Shown piece by piece: positions 23,939 to 25,107 of a stretch of DNA of 25,107 bases. Both the position numbers and the translations under genes were made by a program. The notes under the pieces were generated by a model. The model searched no databases, was not told the origin of the DNA, and saw nothing but the letters and a program-made list of their open reading frames with translations. Each line of letters begins with the position of its first letter. Position 1 is the first letter of the stretch. The DNA comes from Flemingiibacterium sp045586505 (GTDB taxonomy: Bacteria; Bacillota; Clostridia; Oscillospirales; CAG-272): NCBI GenBank assembly GCA_045586505.1, contig JAZNAL010000054.1, forward strand, positions 1 to 25,107, given 5' to 3'.

Positions 23939-23976
23939 AATAATTATGATAGCTTATGCCCATACTCATAATTATT
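23939..23976. repeat. AT-rich inverted repeat upstream of the PsiE-like promoter
   Basis: AATAATTATGA (23939-23949) is the exact complement of TCATAATTATT (23966-23976), with TATG/CATA pairing inside (23955-23964). It lies 36 bases upstream of the -35 box in the otherwise gene-free 23707-24079 stretch. It could be an operator or a hairpin; the rest of 23904-24010 shows nothing else. Confidence 0.4.
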
Positions 23977-24011
23977 CCAAATTTGTAGGCTTTTGGGTTG
24001 GAGGGTGTGAA

Positions 24012-24056
24012 TTTTTGCCGGTAACGGCAAAAAGAAAGACGCCCAAAAAGGGCGCC
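24012..24056 (-). terminator. Tandem hairpins terminating the hydrogenase transcript
   Basis: On the minus strand the first hairpin pairs 24056-24050 with 24044-24038 and is followed by TTTCTTTTT; its one non-Watson-Crick pair is a G-U only on this strand. A second hairpin, TTTTTGCCG/CGGCAAAAA (24012-24020 with 24025-24033), lies directly after. The first starts 24 bases past the hydrogenase stop. Confidence 0.87.
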
Positions 24057-24079
24057 TTTCTTATCATAAATACAATCTA

Positions 24080-25107
24080 TTAAAGACCACGCTTCACATA
24101 GGTGGTGTGAAGGATCTCATGAGCCTTGTGGCTACCGGGCTCGCCAAAGTACTCGTCATAGAGTGCCTTAACTGCGGAGTTCTCATGAGACTTTCTGAGA
24201 TCCATCGCAGCGTCTGCCTTGTAGAGAACGCTTGCACGGAGTGCACGGAGATCGTACTCTGCACGCTCAGCTGCAGTATGGAGAGGCTGACCGCCGCCGT
24301 TTACACAGCCGCCGGGACAAGCCATGATCTCGATGAAGTCTACCTTCTCCTCGCCATTCTGTACTCTGGTGAGAAGCTCCTTAGCGTTCTTTGTACCGGA
24401 AGCAACAGCAACCTTGATCTCAACGTCACCGAGCTTGTAGGTAGCACGCTTGATGGGAGCGGTACCGCGTACATCGTCGAAGTCGAGCTTTTCAAGCTTC
24501 TTACCGAGAACAACCTCAGCCGCAGTACGGAGAGCTGCCTCCATAACACCGCCGGTAGCACCGAAGATAGCGCCTGCACCGGAACCGATGTCGAAGGGCT
24601 GGTCAAACTTCTCGTCGGGAAGCTTGTTGAACTGGATGCCTGCCTTCTCGATCATACGAGCGAGCTCGCGGGTGGTAATAGCTACGTCTACGTCGTAGAT
24701 GCCCTCGCCTGCTGCGGACTGACCGTCGCGGCGAACCTCGAACTTCTTCGCGGTGCAGGGGATGCAGGATACGAAGAAAATGTCCTTAGGATCGATACCG
24801 TGCTTCTGAGCATAGAAGGTCTTGTAGAGAGCACCGAACATCTGCTGAGGAGACTTACAGCTAGAGAGGTTTTCGGTCATCTCGGGGAAGTAGTGCTCGC
24901 AGTACTTAACCCATCCGGGCGAGCAGGAGGTGATAAGCGGGAGCTTACCGCCGTTCTGGAAACGCTCGAGGAACTCGTGAGCCTCTTCCATGATGGTGAG
25001 GTCAGCGGTGAGGTTCATGTCGTATACGCCGTCGAAGCCGAGACGCTTCATAGCGGATACCATCTTGCCCTCAACGTCGGTACCGGGCTCGTTGCCAAGT
25101 CGGAGGC
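24080..25107 (-). CDS. [FeFe] hydrogenase, HydA/HndD-like catalytic subunit, C-terminal part
   Basis: About 342 residues, open to the window edge. It holds the H-cluster domain: L1 is TSCSPGWVK (canonical TSCCPxW), L2 is CIPCTAKKFE, L3 is EIMACPGGCVNGGGQP. The C-terminal small-subunit-like domain follows (RASVLYKADAAMDLRKSHEN to HEILHTTYVKRGL). This enzyme interconverts protons and H2. Sequence upstream of the first ATG (25063), including LGNEPGTDVEGK, is also hydrogenase, so the real start lies outside the window. The SSCKSP and TSCSP variants, as I recall, are usual in NAD(P)-linked, electron-bifurcating enzymes, so a HydABC- or HndABCD-type complex is plausible. The N-terminal Fe-S domains and partners cannot be seen. 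Confidence 0.95.
   Translation of the reverse strand, partial: LRLGNEPGTDVEGKMVSAMKRLGFDGVYDMNLTADLTIMEEAHEFLERFQNGGKLPLITSCSPGWVKYCEHYFPEMTENLSSCKSPQQMFGALYKTFYAQKHGIDPKDIFFVSCIPCTAKKFEVRRDGQSAAGEGIYDVDVAITTRELARMIEKAGIQFNKLPDEKFDQPFDIGSGAGAIFGATGGVMEAALRTAAEVVLGKKLEKLDFDDVRGTAPIKRATYKLGDVEIKVAVASGTKNAKELLTRVQNGEEKVDFIEIMACPGGCVNGGGQPLHTAAERAEYDLRALRASVLYKADAAMDLRKSHENSAVKALYDEYFGEPGSHKAHEILHTTYVKRGL

Overview
The window reads as chromosomal DNA of a low-to-mid GC Gram-positive anaerobe in class Clostridia, probably Oscillospiraceae/Ruminococcaceae. The evidence is an ECF riboflavin transporter behind an FMN riboswitch, metK behind a SAM-I (S-box) riboswitch, a CwlD-type amidase, an [FeFe] hydrogenase, the UPF0237/UPF0210 pair, AGGAGG-type ribosome binding sites, frequent TTG/GTG starts and near-consensus SigA promoters with 17-bp spacers. 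Species assignment is inference. I see no phage, insertion sequence, CRISPR array or other clear mobile DNA. This looks like core genome, and its less ordinary content is mainly RNA-level and operator-level.

Layout. 1-2948 (+): the tail of tuf and its terminator, the FMN riboswitch with ribU and a small multidrug-export-family gene, then a promoter, the S-box and metK. 2981-4055 (-): an NfeD-like small membrane protein and a membrane-anchored CwlD-like amidase. 4198-7383 (+): a 1039-aa anchored protein that fuses a GHL10 glycosidase-like domain to a C-terminal amidase. 7414-7600 (+): a solitary tRNA-Lys(TTT) unit. 7765-11064 (-): a ribbon-helix-helix protein and clpB in one operon. 11122-12172 (-): a Cof-type HAD phosphatase. 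12254-14725 (+): gpmI and an FSA-type transaldolase. 14729-16043 (-): a two-TM protein and a lipoprotein whose ribosome binding site lies in a perfect 22-bp hairpin. 16097-17960 (+): the ACT-domain protein and UPF0210. 17973-22205 (+): a MarR-ABC-ABC multidrug-type operon with a candidate operator. 22219-23203 (+): metF. 23281-23903 (-): a PsiE-like membrane protein with a long, apparently pseudoknotted leader. 24012-25107 (-): the C-terminal part of an HydA/HndD-like [FeFe] hydrogenase, cut by the window edge.

How the genes relate. Several small units concern C1/methionine metabolism (metK, metF), flavin supply (ribU), glycolysis (gpmI, FSA-like aldolase), hydrogen metabolism (hydrogenase), the cell wall (two amidases) and stress or export (clpB, MarR-ABC). 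They look like independent transcription units, not one pathway. The points most worth following are the PsiE-like leader, the SD-sequestering hairpin before the lipoprotein, the RHH-clpB operon without a visible CIRCE or CtsR site, and the structured element behind clpB. No single undescribed multi-gene system stands out.
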